From contig JACKEN010000001.1 in assembly GCA_020632995.1 (NCBI GenBank), positions 434,001 through 498,000 of the forward strand: DNA of 64,000 nucleotides, read 5' to 3'. Every line of letters begins with the position of its first letter. The stretch's first letter is position 1. The notes below the pieces were generated by a model, which saw only the letters and a program-made list of their open reading frames with translations, was not told the DNA's origin and searched no databases. This document shows positions 24,573-33,446 of the stretch, one piece after another. The position numbers and the translations under genes are program-made. The DNA comes from Deltaproteobacteria bacterium (GTDB lineage Bacteria > Myxococcota > Kuafuiibacteriia > Kuafuiibacteriales > Kuafuiibacteriaceae).

Positions 24573-25346
24573 TTAGTGGTGCGCCCCGCCCACGTCGAGA
24601 TCGTAGGTCACGTCCACCGTGAACCCGTCGGGGCTCCCGCACTGGCCGTCGCTGCCGCGCCACTGGCCGGCGAACCGGAGCGAGTGGAGGCCGCGGTCGA
24701 GGCCGGGCACCAGGGCCCAGTGCCCGCTCGCAATCGTCTCGTGGTCCACGAAGCCGGAGGAGGGGTTGACCGCGGTGGTCGGCTCGCTCGGGGTGCGGAG
24801 GAGCGGGATGCCGTCGACGGCGGGATAGATCTGGGCGCCGTCGAGCCAGACGCGCAGCGCGCACTGGTCGTCCACCGCGAAGTACTGCTCGAGGATCTCG
24901 ACCTTGTCCTCCACCGAGTAGCCGGTGTCGCAGAGGCCCTCCGCGTTGCAGGTGCCGGCGACGAACGCGCACTCGGCGTCCGCGGTGCACGGGACGTCGG
25001 TGGTGCTGTTGATGAAGATGTCGTTGACCACCGGGAAGAAGAGGGGCGTGCGCGCCGGGACCGAGCAGGACCGGGTGGCGGCGCCGCCGAAGCTGCCGGT
25101 CAGGATGGTGACCTGGCCGGGCGCGGGCTGGTTCTGGAGGCAGTCCACCGCGCCGGTCTCGGCGGTGGGGTTGAAGCTCGGATCACCGAGGGCGTAGGTG
25201 ATCCACAGCGACGCGAGCCGGCCCGCGTTGGACTGCAGGTTGGCGAGCTGGCGGGCGCGGAGCCACGCGCTCGCCTCGGCGCTCACGAGCGGCGCGGCGG
25301 CGATCGCGCCGGCAGCGAGGGGGACGAGGAGGAGACGCTTGTTCAT
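24573..25346 (-). CDS. secreted protein of a widespread uncharacterised family
   Basis: 257 aa with a Sec signal (MNKRLLLVPLAAGAIAAAPLVSAEA). The body has the pattern LWITYALGDPSFNPTAETGAVDCLQNQ, VTILTGSFGG, TRSCSVPARTPLFFPVVN and a late HWALVPGLDRGLHSLRFAGQW. This matches, from memory, a family of unknown function in bacteria and archaea with the conserved order TG-x-C ... G ... C-VP-x-G-x-x-LFFP(V/I)N. Several Cys pairs suggest disulfides. Convergent with the LamG-M23 gene, 18 bp between the stops. No role can be assigned. Confidence 0.7.
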   Translation of the reverse strand: MNKRLLLVPLAAGAIAAAPLVSAEASAWLRARQLANLQSNAGRLASLWITYALGDPSFNPTAETGAVDCLQNQPAPGQVTILTGSFGGAATRSCSVPARTPLFFPVVNDIFINSTTDVPCTADAECAFVAGTCNAEGLCDTGYSVEDKVEILEQYFAVDDQCALRVWLDGAQIYPAVDGIPLLRTPSEPTTAVNPSSGFVDHETIASGHWALVPGLDRGLHSLRFAGQWRGSDGQCGSPDGFTVDVTYDLDVGGAHH

Positions 25347-25416
25347 GCCCGCTCAGTGCGGGCTGCCGCGGATCTTTATTCCATCGCTCGGTCCGCCATA
25401 CCCCGCGGTCTGGGCG

Positions 25417-26718
25417 CTAGGGGGCGAGGCTGACCTCCACCCAGCCCTCGTGGACGGGGTCGTGGCCGAAGTTGTGGGGGTCGCGTCGGGCCGCCATGTC
25501 CTTGAGGTTGAGGTGCTCGAAGAGCTCCTCGGGGGTGTAGCCGTCGACCTCGCTCGGATCGTCCACGCCCTCCAGGAACACGAGGCCGGTGACGTCGAAG
25601 CGGACCACCACCGTCAGGTCGTCGCCCACGCCCTCCTCGACCGCGCCAGCGGCGTCCTCGAAGTGGTACCAGGCCACCGGGGCGGAGGTGCTGGTCTCGG
25701 CGTAGCGCGGGTGGCGTGGGTCCTCCTTCATCACGTACTCGGAGAAGAGCCGGAAGCGCCGGTCCTGGGGGATGCTGAAGCCCACCTCGTAGCCCCCCGC
25801 GCTGAAGCCGCAGTATGGCTCGCCGGGATTGCAGTTCAGGTTGCAGAAGACCTCCTGGAAGTTGCCTTGCGCGTCCTGGCCGACCCCGTACGACATCATG
25901 TAGCCGGAGCGCTGGGGGTTGGCGGGGCGGGTGGAGGTGAAGGTCATGAGGTCGCGGTCCAGCCACTGGAACTCGGCGTCGGTGCAGGGGGCGTCCTCGT
26001 CGGCCTTCCTGCACACGAGCATGTCGCCCCGCAACAGGGCCCGCGGGTCGTCCAGGAAGCCGAGCTGGGCCGCGTAGTGGGGGTCCATGCCGCAGGCTGG
26101 GTTGCTGAACTCCGGGTCGGCGAGGATCGGGTTGGGCTCGAACATCCAGCGCACCGTCCAGAACTCACCCGGGACGCGGATCTGGGTGTCCAGGTAGGCC
26201 ATCCGGACCGAGACCGAGGTCCACTGCATCGCCAGGTACTCCTCGCAGAACAGCGCGGTGTTGCCGCCTACCGGGCGCGGGTCGGCCAGGTCGAAGACCC
26301 CGCCGCCGCGGGCCGGGCCGCCCGAGTCGGTGAAGCTGTTCAAGGCGAGCAGGCGCCCCGGGCCGCACACGCTGGGCTCGGGGTTGCCGTCGGGGCCGAC
26401 CGGGCGGGGGGTGTCGGGCTCGCCGCCCAGGCTGAGGTCGCTCGCCCAGCCCCAGACGTTGTGGGGGGTGAGGCAGACCCCGCGGGCCGGGCCCTGGGGC
26501 CCGGGGCCGGTGTCGCAGGCGAAGACGTCCTCGCCCTCCAGGGCGCCGTGCCGCACCGTGAGGCCCTGGCCGGTCCGCACCACCGCGCCCGGCTGGGCGA
26601 GGTAGACGTCCAGGGCTGCCTCGGCGGTGCCGCTGGGGCCGGGGTCACCGGTGTCGCCGCCAGGGCCGCCGCAAGCGATGAGGGGGATCACGCCGAAGGC
26701 CAGGACATGGGGCTTCAT
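25417..26718 (-). CDS. predicted lipoprotein, unknown function
   Basis: 433 aa. Signal MKPHVLAFGVIPLIAC gives a lipid-anchored Cys at 16, followed by a Gly/Asp-rich linker (GGPGGDTGDPGPSG). The rest is extracellular-looking, with Cys residues (FCEEYLAMQ, VFCNLNCNPGEPYCGF) and a C-terminal part PHNFGHDPVHEGWVEVSLAP. It contains FSIPQDRRFRLFSEYVMKEDPRHPRYAETSTSAPVAWYHFE-like beta sequence, but I recognise no family. Same strand as the downstream secreted protein (70 bp apart) and the upstream subtilase (60 bp apart), so a run of three exported proteins. Confidence 0.65.
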   Translation of the reverse strand: MKPHVLAFGVIPLIACGGPGGDTGDPGPSGTAEAALDVYLAQPGAVVRTGQGLTVRHGALEGEDVFACDTGPGPQGPARGVCLTPHNVWGWASDLSLGGEPDTPRPVGPDGNPEPSVCGPGRLLALNSFTDSGGPARGGGVFDLADPRPVGGNTALFCEEYLAMQWTSVSVRMAYLDTQIRVPGEFWTVRWMFEPNPILADPEFSNPACGMDPHYAAQLGFLDDPRALLRGDMLVCRKADEDAPCTDAEFQWLDRDLMTFTSTRPANPQRSGYMMSYGVGQDAQGNFQEVFCNLNCNPGEPYCGFSAGGYEVGFSIPQDRRFRLFSEYVMKEDPRHPRYAETSTSAPVAWYHFEDAAGAVEEGVGDDLTVVVRFDVTGLVFLEGVDDPSEVDGYTPEELFEHLNLKDMAARRDPHNFGHDPVHEGWVEVSLAP

Positions 26719-26778
26719 GCCCGGTTCGGTCGGCGGGGTTCGGGGGGAGTGCAGCGCCGTCTCGCAACGGGGCGCCGC

Positions 26779-29028
26779 TCAGCGGTGGGTGACGTAGAGC
26801 GAGTAGCGGTCGGGGCGCGAGACCTCGTAGCCGTCCACCACCACCAGCCACTCCCCCGGCATCGGGGCGCTGACTATCGCGCGCTCGGGTGCGTTGAACG
26901 TGGTCCCGCTGAAGTCGATGACCGAGAGGTCGGGCGACACCACCACCATGTCGAGGTCCGAGGTGGGGTGGACGCTCCAGTCTCGGCTCCAGACCAGGTC
27001 GAACGTTGTCTCCGCCGTGCCCGGCGGCACCTCCACCGCCCACACGTGCTGGTCGCCGGTGCGGATCTCGGACCTGACCACCGGGTGTCGCAAGGGCTTG
27101 CGGTCACCGCTCCGGGTGACCCGGAGGGCGAGCGAGACCGCGTCCTGGTTCGTCATGTCGCCCCCGACGGTGAGCTTGAGCAGGCCAGGTTGCATCGGCA
27201 TGCTGGAGATCTGCTGGCCGTTCAGGAACCAGGCGCCATCTTCGATCACCAGCACCCCCTCGGGGCCGCTCAGGTTGGGGTCGTAGAGCATGTCGAGCTC
27301 GTCCCCGAGCTGCGGGGTGCTCCGGCGGGCGGAGCGCGCCACGAGGTGGATGGTGTTGGGCCAGATCGCGGTGGCCGAGTTGTCGGGGGCCAGGGCCTGG
27401 GTCACCTCGATCACCACGCGATCCGTGAACTCGTTCACCTCGATCACCACGTCCTCCGACGCGCCGGGGGCGAGGACGAAGGTGCCGAGGTCAGCGGTGT
27501 GGGTCCGGTGCCGCCCCGGCGGGGGCAGCGCGGTGGCGTGCAGGTGGCCGGCGTGGATGGTGGAGCGCGGCAGGTTGTGGCGGCCGAGCGCCGCGAGGGC
27601 CGCCGGGGCATCCAGGGCGCCGTTCCCCTGGGCCCAGGGGGACTGCCACAGGGGCGCGACCTCGTAGGGGTTGGCGGAGCTCAACAGGGCCCGGCGCAGG
27701 CGCTCGGCGTCGGCGTCGGCGCCGAAGGTGGCCTCGTGGTAGCCGGCGAGGAGCGCGGCCACCCCCGCCACGGCGGGGGAGGCGCCGGAGGTGCCGCTGC
27801 CGAAGCTGAAGCTGTCGTCCGGTTGCGCGCCCAGCACCCAGGTGCCCAGGGCCACGATGTCGGGCCCGCTGCGGCCGTCCGCGGTCGGTCCCCGGCTCGA
27901 GAAGGTCGCCACCCGGGTCTCTGCCGTCGGGCGCATGATCTGCGCTTGCCCCGGCGCGCCAAGGAACGCCTCACCGAGGTAGTCGTAGAGCACCCGTGAG
28001 GGGACCGCGTAGTCGAGGGCGCCCACTGCGATCGAGTCCAGGTCGATCGCGGGGGGCAGGACGGTGGCCGGCCCGGGGCCGGAGTTCCCCGCCGCCGCCA
28101 CCACCAGCACGTCGGCGCGGTGGAGTGCGGTGACCATCGCGGCGAAGGGCCCGCGGCGATCGTCGAACGACCACAGGCCCAGGCTCATGTTCACCACGTC
28201 GATGTCCAGGGCGCCGCTCTGCTTGAGGGTGAGGACATGGTCGAGCCCGGCCAGGATGCCGCTGACGCTGCCGCTCCCGTTGGTGTCGATCACCTTCACC
28301 GGGTAGAGCTGGGCGAGGGGCGCCTGCCCGAGGATCGGGACCGCGTCCGGGGTGAAGACCCCGGGCAGCCAGCGGTCGATGGCGAGCCAGAGGGGGTCGT
28401 CGGGGGAGAGCGAGAGGCCGCACTGGGCCGCGATGATCCCGCCCACGAAGGTCCCGTGGGGTTCGTTCAGGGGGCTGGTGGCGAGGAGGCCGTCGTCCAC
28501 TGAAGAGAATCCTTCCGGGAAGCCGGGGGCCCCGATCACCGCGTGCCCGATGCACGCGTTGCGGGCGGTGCCGGTGTCGACCACCGCCACCACGCTCCCC
28601 GAGCCCGCTCCGGTGGCCTGCCAGATCTCGGCCGCCCCGGTGAGGAGGAAGTTCACGTAGCCGGTGGGCAGCGCGCCAGGGCTGGTGACGCCGAGCGGGG
28701 CGACGACGCGCCCCGCCGCCTCGAGCGCGATGGTGGGTGCCGCGTCCGGAGCTGCGGGCAGCGACACCGCGGCGTCGTGGGTCACCCTGAGGACCCCGGC
28801 GGAGGCGGCCACCTCGGCGAGGCGGTCCGCCGGCACCGTCGCGGCCACCGCCGGGATGCCGCGGTAGGTGCGGTGCACGGTGGCGCCCGCGGCGGCGAGC
28901 CGGGCCTGCAGCGCGGCCTGGGCGTCGGCGCCGTCGGCCTCGATGATCACCTGGACCTCCTGGGCCCACGCGGCCCCGGACACGCCCCAGCCGGCCACGG
29001 CCAGGGCGATGCTCAAAGCGCTCTTCAT
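26779..29028 (-). CDS. secreted subtilisin-like serine protease (S8)
   Basis: 749 aa. Sec signal (cleavage after AAWA), an inhibitor-like prodomain of about 80 residues (VQVIIEADGADAQAALQARLAAAGATVHRTYRGIPAVAATVP), then the S8 catalytic domain with Asp 151 (VVAVVDTGT), His 191 (EPHGTFVGGIIA), Asn 315 (AAAGNSGPG) and Ser 414 (GSGTSGASPAVAGVAAL). The last 220 residues form beta-sandwich domains; the end, PTSDLDMVVVSP to GEWLVVVDGYEV, resembles the P-domain/PPC domains attached to secreted proteases. Extracellular protein degradation fits a predatory or saprophytic lifestyle. Complete and in one frame. Confidence 0.92.
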   Translation of the reverse strand: MKSALSIALAVAGWGVSGAAWAQEVQVIIEADGADAQAALQARLAAAGATVHRTYRGIPAVAATVPADRLAEVAASAGVLRVTHDAAVSLPAAPDAAPTIALEAAGRVVAPLGVTSPGALPTGYVNFLLTGAAEIWQATGAGSGSVVAVVDTGTARNACIGHAVIGAPGFPEGFSSVDDGLLATSPLNEPHGTFVGGIIAAQCGLSLSPDDPLWLAIDRWLPGVFTPDAVPILGQAPLAQLYPVKVIDTNGSGSVSGILAGLDHVLTLKQSGALDIDVVNMSLGLWSFDDRRGPFAAMVTALHRADVLVVAAAGNSGPGPATVLPPAIDLDSIAVGALDYAVPSRVLYDYLGEAFLGAPGQAQIMRPTAETRVATFSSRGPTADGRSGPDIVALGTWVLGAQPDDSFSFGSGTSGASPAVAGVAALLAGYHEATFGADADAERLRRALLSSANPYEVAPLWQSPWAQGNGALDAPAALAALGRHNLPRSTIHAGHLHATALPPPGRHRTHTADLGTFVLAPGASEDVVIEVNEFTDRVVIEVTQALAPDNSATAIWPNTIHLVARSARRSTPQLGDELDMLYDPNLSGPEGVLVIEDGAWFLNGQQISSMPMQPGLLKLTVGGDMTNQDAVSLALRVTRSGDRKPLRHPVVRSEIRTGDQHVWAVEVPPGTAETTFDLVWSRDWSVHPTSDLDMVVVSPDLSVIDFSGTTFNAPERAIVSAPMPGEWLVVVDGYEVSRPDRYSLYVTHR

Positions 29029-29140
29029 GTCGTGTCCCTCCCTGCGCGCCTCCGCGCGCGTCAGGTTGGGCTGAGCAGGAACCGGACCAGCGGTCGGCCT
29101 TGGCGTCGGGCCTCGGGGCGGGGCTCGAGGCGCGCGCTGT

Positions 29141-29158
29141 CGCGCGACGCGTCGCGCG
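29141..29158. repeat. 18-bp perfect palindrome between menB and the subtilase gene
   Basis: CGCGCGACGCGTCGCGCG reads the same on both strands. It lies 24 bp past the menB stop and 113 bp before the subtilase ATG, in a GC-only stretch. It could be the menB terminator hairpin or an operator for the protease gene. Confidence 0.5.
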
Positions 29159-29181
29159 CCATGCGACGTGGTGGCGCGGGG

Positions 29182-30078
29182 TCAGTAGTGCCAGGGGAAC
29201 CTGCCCCAGTCGGCCTTGCGCTTCTCGAGGAACGAGTCACGACCCTCCTGGGCCTCGTCGGTGCCGTAGGCAAGGCGGGTTGCCTCGCCCGCGAAGAGCT
29301 GCTGGCCGACCATGCCGTCGTCGGGGAGGTTGAAGCCGTACTTCAGCATCCGCATCGCGGTGGGGCTCTTGGCGTTGATCTCCGCCGCCCACTCGAGGGC
29401 CACCTCCTCGAGCTCGGCGTGGGGCACCGAGAGGTTGGCCATGCCCATCTGGAAGGCCTCGTCGGCGGAGTAGTTGCGGCCGAGGAAGAAGATCTCGCGG
29501 GCCCGCTTCTGGCCGACCTGGCGGGCGAGGAGGGCGGAGCCGTAGCCGGAGTCGAAGGAGGCCACGTCGGGGTCGGTCTGCTTGAAGATCGCGTGCTCGG
29601 TGGAGGCCAGGGTCAGGTCGCAGACCACGTGCAGGCTGTGTCCGCCGCCCACCGCCCAGCCAGGGACCACCGCGATGACGATCTTCGGCATGAAGCGGAT
29701 CAGGCGCTGGACCTCGAGGATGTGCAGGCGGCCGAGGCGCGCCGGATCCACCGCGCCCGGGGTGTTGGTCTCGTACTGGTAGCCGGCCTTGCCTCGGATG
29801 CGCTGGTCACCGCCCGAGCAGAACGCCCAGCCGCCGTCCTTGGGGGAGGGGCCGTTGCCGGTGATGAGGACGCAGCCCACGTCGCTCCACTGCCGCGCGT
29901 GATCGAGCGCGGTGTAGAGCTCGTCCACGGTGTGGGGGCGAAACGCGTTCCGCACCTCGGGCCGGTCGAAGGCGATGCGCACCGTGCCCTGATCCTTGGC
30001 CCGGTGATAGGTGATGTCGGTGAACTCGAAGCCGGGGACCGCGTCCCAGCGCTGGGGATCGAAGATGGCGGAGACCAT
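29182..30078 (-). CDS. menB: 1,4-dihydroxy-2-naphthoyl-CoA synthase
   Basis: 298 aa. Crotonase-fold enzyme that closes the second ring of menaquinone from o-succinylbenzoyl-CoA. Family features: FCSGGDQRIRGKAGY, the oxyanion-hole GWAVGGGHSLHVVCDLTLAS, FDSGYGSALLARQVGQKRAREIFFLGRNY, and the typical end EAQEGRDSFLEKRKADWGRFPWHY. Length and the long N-terminal part fit MenB rather than a general enoyl-CoA hydratase. Cytoplasmic. No other men gene is in the window. Presence implies menaquinone-based respiration. Confidence 0.95.
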   Translation of the reverse strand: MVSAIFDPQRWDAVPGFEFTDITYHRAKDQGTVRIAFDRPEVRNAFRPHTVDELYTALDHARQWSDVGCVLITGNGPSPKDGGWAFCSGGDQRIRGKAGYQYETNTPGAVDPARLGRLHILEVQRLIRFMPKIVIAVVPGWAVGGGHSLHVVCDLTLASTEHAIFKQTDPDVASFDSGYGSALLARQVGQKRAREIFFLGRNYSADEAFQMGMANLSVPHAELEEVALEWAAEINAKSPTAMRMLKYGFNLPDDGMVGQQLFAGEATRLAYGTDEAQEGRDSFLEKRKADWGRFPWHY

Positions 30079-30131
30079 GCGCGCCTTTTAGCCCACGGGC
30101 CCCGGCCGGGGTAGGCGTTTGGCGCGCCCGG

Positions 30132-30707
30132 CTACTCCGCCGCAGTGGGATCGAAGTACAGCGCGTCGACGTCCAGCGTGACGCCGAGGTCTTGCAACGC
30201 CACGGCCTGCCCGGCCCCGAACACCTCCAGCTCCCACCGGCGCTCGCCCTGGCGCCGGAAGACCTCGACCCGGCGGGTTCGCTGCGCGACAAGGACGTAC
30301 GCCTTCAGGCTCGGGAGGCGCTGATACGCTGCGAACTTCTCACCTCGATCGTAGGGCTCGGTGGAGTCCGAGAGGATCTCGACCAGGAGGGCGGGGTTCA
30401 CGATCGCGTTGGGATCCTCGGGGGGGCTCTCGAGCGCGCCGCACACCACGCTCACGTCGGGGTAGGTGGCCACCTCGGCCTCGCGGATGAAGACCCGAAG
30501 GTCGGAGGAGAAGACCCGGCAGGGCCGGCCGCGCAGCGCGGTACGCAGCTCGCCCGCCACCGCTGCGGCGAGGGCGGCGTGCTCGGGGGAGCCGCCCGCC
30601 ATGTCGAAGATCTCCCCCCGAATCCACTCATGCCTGGTCTCGCTGAGCGCCTCCGCGGCCAGATATGCGGGGAGGCTCAGGTGAGCCCCTCGGGCGGCGT
30701 GGACCAT
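30132..30707 (-). CDS. Uma2-family (DUF820) putative endonuclease
   Basis: 191 aa. The PD-(D/E)XK-like Uma2 pattern is visible: HEWIRGEIFDMAGGSPEHAALA at the start, FSSDLRVFI, TYPDVSVVCG (Asp), NPALLVEILSDST (Glu of the ExL motif) and KFAAYQRLPSLKAYVLVAQ. Such genes occur in many copies in cyanobacteria, myxobacteria and planctomycetes and may belong to mobile or defence-related DNA, but their role is unproven. Standalone here; same direction as the globin gene and menB. Confidence 0.88.
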   Translation of the reverse strand: MVHAARGAHLSLPAYLAAEALSETRHEWIRGEIFDMAGGSPEHAALAAAVAGELRTALRGRPCRVFSSDLRVFIREAEVATYPDVSVVCGALESPPEDPNAIVNPALLVEILSDSTEPYDRGEKFAAYQRLPSLKAYVLVAQRTRRVEVFRRQGERRWELEVFGAGQAVALQDLGVTLDVDALYFDPTAAE

Positions 30708-30740
30708 GGGGCCAGCATAGCAGGGGTGGGTGGCCTCCGG

Positions 30741-31148
30741 TCACTCCTCCACGTTCATCAAGAACGTGGCCACCTCCGAGAAGCGCGCGTCGAGGAAGCG
30801 CCGCACCTGGCCCTCGACCCCGCACGCGTCCATCGCCCGGGTCATGCTGCGGACCCACGCGTCGCGCATCTCGACCCCGACCCGCACCCGCGCGTGCCGC
30901 ATCCTGAGGCGCGGGTGGCCGTAGCGCGCGCTGTAGTCCTGGGGCCCGCCCAGCCAGCCCACGAGGAACAGGCCGAAGCGCTGCCGGACCTCGGGCTTGA
31001 TGCGGCCCTCGGCGTCGGTCTGGTGGATCGCGGCGAGGGCCGGCTCGTGGGCCTCCATCGCGTCGTAGAACGCCTCGGTGAGCCTGCGCACCGCGTCGGC
31101 GCCGCCGAGGATGTCGTAGGGTGACTCGGGGGCGGGGAGCTCGCCCAT
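30741..31148 (-). CDS. group II truncated haemoglobin
   Basis: 135 aa. Truncated-globin pattern: YDILGGADAVRRLTEAFYDAM at the N-terminus, QRFGLFLVGWLGGPQDYSARYGHPRLRMRHARV with the proximal His at about 85, then the RDAWVRSM of group II globins. It binds haem and probably handles O2 or NO in the cytoplasm. Length matches the family. Its ATG is 3 bp after the stop of the amidotransferase-like gene, so the two are co-transcribed. Confidence 0.93.
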   Translation of the reverse strand: MGELPAPESPYDILGGADAVRRLTEAFYDAMEAHEPALAAIHQTDAEGRIKPEVRQRFGLFLVGWLGGPQDYSARYGHPRLRMRHARVRVGVEMRDAWVRSMTRAMDACGVEGQVRRFLDARFSEVATFLMNVEE

Positions 31149-31151
31149 GGC

Positions 31152-31940
31152 CTAGACCGAGGTCTCGGTCGGGTGGTCGTCCTGCTCCGCCTCGGGCTCC
31201 ACCGTGAAGATCACGAGAGAGTGGGGATCGAGCGAGCTCCATGCGCCGGGGAAGAGGGGCTCGGATGCAACCACCCTTGCAGTGGCCGGCACCGGGGCGT
31301 CGGGCCCGGCCACGATGGTGTACAAGGCCGGGGGCGGCCCCTGGGTGGCGGCCCGGAGGGTGATCAGGCACTGGCCGTCGGTGACCACGATCGCGAACGA
31401 GGCGCCCACGCCGGCCGCGGCGGCGATGTCGCCCACCGTGCCCACCATCTTCTCGAGCGCGCTCGCCATGGCGTCGGGGCCGCCGTCGTCCTCGAGGGCG
31501 TCCTGCCAGGTCGCGAACAGGAGCTCCGCCACCCCGTTGGTGCGCAGCCCCTGATAGCGCTCGTCGCTCAGGCGATCCCGGAGGGCTCGCATGAAGACCT
31601 CCTCGAACCGCTCCAGCTCGCCGTCGTAGGTGAACAGGAAGGGGCCCGCGCTCAGGGGCTGGTGCCCGCAGGTGGCGGCGGGGAGGTGGGCGGCCTTCCT
31701 CAGGCTCGCCACCACGCACTCGCTCTCGTAGCGCCGCGGCACCCCGAGCACCGCCTCCGCGCGGGCGGCGGGGAGGGCGGAGGTCAGGCCCACCGGGGTG
31801 GGATCGCCGTCCTCCGGGTACCAGGCGACGCCGAAGCCGTCGGGGCACTCGCTGGACTGCTGCAGGAGGGAGTAGGAGCCCCCCTCCAACACGTCTGCGA
31901 TCCGAGTGCGCGGTCCGAGATATGCGGCCATCCTGCCCAT
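31152..31940 (-). CDS. class II glutamine amidotransferase-like protein (EgtC/YafJ fold) lacking catalytic residues
   Basis: About 262 aa from the ATG at 31940. It follows the class II amidotransferase pattern: MGRMAAYLGPRTRI, SLLQQSSECPDGFGVAWYPEDG, then VASLRKA and FLFTYDGELERFEEVFM. The second residue, which must be the nucleophile Cys (MCR in active enzymes), is Gly, codon GGC. The HNG motif that binds the oxyanion is YDG (105-107). Two separate catalytic elements are therefore gone, so ammonia transfer from glutamine is unlikely and a binding or structural role is inferred. Longer in-frame starts at 31955 or 31991 do not restore a Cys. Coupled to the globin gene, 3 bp apart. Confidence 0.85.
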   Translation of the reverse strand: MGRMAAYLGPRTRIADVLEGGSYSLLQQSSECPDGFGVAWYPEDGDPTPVGLTSALPAARAEAVLGVPRRYESECVVASLRKAAHLPAATCGHQPLSAGPFLFTYDGELERFEEVFMRALRDRLSDERYQGLRTNGVAELLFATWQDALEDDGGPDAMASALEKMVGTVGDIAAAAGVGASFAIVVTDGQCLITLRAATQGPPPALYTIVAGPDAPVPATARVVASEPLFPGAWSSLDPHSLVIFTVEPEAEQDDHPTETSV

Positions 31941-31987
31941 GACGGAATGCCTCATACCGGATGGGGGGCTTGAAAGCGAGGCGGCCC

Positions 31988-33382
31988 TCACCAGACCTCG
32001 GGATCCACGGGCTGCAGGGTGCTCCCGCCCTCCAGGACGGCGTAGAGGCGGCCATCCAGGGGGCTGAAGGCGGCGGTCACCACCGTCGCGCCCAGCCGGA
32101 TCTGGGCTTGGAGGTGGGGTCGGCCGGTGGTGCGCTCGATCACCGTGACCGCGCCCTCGACGCTGGTGACCACCAGGCGATCGTCATCGGGATCGTGCGC
32201 CACCGAGAGGATGCTCTCGACCCCGGCCAGGCCTCGACGGAGCGGCTCCACGTCGGGGGCGTCGGCCTCGAACACGCAGTGCGTCTTGCTCGTCTCGGTG
32301 TGGCAGCGGGCGACGAAGGCTACCTTGCCATCGGGGAGGGCGAGGGGGCTCCGGGGCACCACCGCCCCGCCGGTCTGGCCGGAGCGCACGCTCAGGTCCA
32401 CGATGGTCGACAGGCTGAGGTCCGAGCCCACATTCAGGACCCGGGCGTCGCCCTCGAGGGTCAGGTAGACCGCGGCGCCGCCGGCGAGGCCGCTGACCCG
32501 CCCGTTGAGCGCCGCGGTGGCGGTGACCACTCCGGCGGCGTCCAGGTGGGCCAGGCGGTGGCCACCCTCGGCGTCCAGGGCCGCCACCCAGCCGCCCTCC
32601 GGCGCGGCGGCGAGGGCCACCACCGGGCCGCCTACGGAGCGCCAGGTGGGGTTGGCCTGGTCGACCCTGGCCACCTTGTCGTCGTCGGAGGCCAATACCC
32701 CCTCGGCCGAGGCGGCGAGGGCCCGGCCCGCGGTCAACGTGGCCTGCATCTGGGCCTGACCCCCCGGGGTGAGCGAGAACAACGCCTCGGGGCCGAGGCC
32801 CCACAGCGTGCCGTCGCTGGCCACCACCAGGGTGGCGGTTTCGGCCGGGATGGCCTGCTGGGTCAGGATCCCGGAGGTGGGGTCCAGGTCGGGCTGCCAG
32901 CGCTCCAGGTACAGGCCGACGTGGCCCTTGTCGTTGTTGTTGCTGCAGGTCACCTTGCGGCACGAGAGCAGCGCCCACGGATCCGCGTCGTCGGGGAGCG
33001 TGCCCAGGCAGCACTTCGGGCTGCGCGCGATCAGGGTGCCGCTGGTGGCGCTGTGCTCGGGGTAGAGCTTGATGCCGCGCCCCTGCTCCACCACCCCCCG
33101 CCACTGGCGGGGGGCCTCGCTCTCGTCGGTGCAGTCCCGGAAGATCCCGAGGATGCACTCGTCCCGCTCGAGGAAGGCCACGCAGCCCACCCCCCGGTCC
33201 AGGTCGGCCAGCAGGTACCAGTCCTGCCCGAAGCTCATCGGGTAGGGCGGGATGCAGACCTGCGGGTTGGCCGCGGGCGGGGGCGGGCCGACGTCGTCCG
33301 GGATCTCGGGGGCCGCGGGGCCCGTGCAGGCCGCCGCGCCGACGACGATGAGGAGGGCGGCCCGCCGCACGGCCCTGGTCAT
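31988..33382 (-). CDS. predicted lipoprotein, beta-propeller-like
   Basis: About 464 aa from the ATG at 33382. Signal MTRAVRRAALLIVVGAAAC gives the lipid-anchored Cys at 19, followed by a Pro-rich linker. The N-terminal part holds several Cys (CVAFLERDECILGIFRDC, KCCLGT, SCRKVTC), the C-terminal 300 residues repeated blade-like strands (GTLWGLGPEALFSL, GGWVAALDAEGGHRLAHLDAAG, ILSVAHDPDDDRLVVTS, AAFSPLDGRLYAVLEGGS). No catalytic motif seen. Probably a surface or periplasmic binding protein. The start region follows the pspA hairpin repeats. Confidence 0.7.
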   Translation of the reverse strand: MTRAVRRAALLIVVGAAACTGPAAPEIPDDVGPPPPAANPQVCIPPYPMSFGQDWYLLADLDRGVGCVAFLERDECILGIFRDCTDESEAPRQWRGVVEQGRGIKLYPEHSATSGTLIARSPKCCLGTLPDDADPWALLSCRKVTCSNNNDKGHVGLYLERWQPDLDPTSGILTQQAIPAETATLVVASDGTLWGLGPEALFSLTPGGQAQMQATLTAGRALAASAEGVLASDDDKVARVDQANPTWRSVGGPVVALAAAPEGGWVAALDAEGGHRLAHLDAAGVVTATAALNGRVSGLAGGAAVYLTLEGDARVLNVGSDLSLSTIVDLSVRSGQTGGAVVPRSPLALPDGKVAFVARCHTETSKTHCVFEADAPDVEPLRRGLAGVESILSVAHDPDDDRLVVTSVEGAVTVIERTTGRPHLQAQIRLGATVVTAAFSPLDGRLYAVLEGGSTLQPVDPEVW

Positions 33383-33446
33383 ACCGCCAGGGCGGGCCAT
33401 TCGGAAGTGCCTGTTTCTACCTACGGCTCCGCCGACACGGGCCTCA

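Noticed and set aside
25198..27999. Long open frame of about 930 codons on the plus strand opposite a lipoprotein and a subtilase
   Set aside because: Low-complexity, His/Arg/Gly/Val-rich translation with no motif, caused by high GC in third positions; the minus strand has a full catalytic triad and signal peptides.
30132..30707. Uma2 gene as evidence of a defence island
   Set aside because: No other defence or mobile gene surrounds it; globin and menB neighbours are ordinary.
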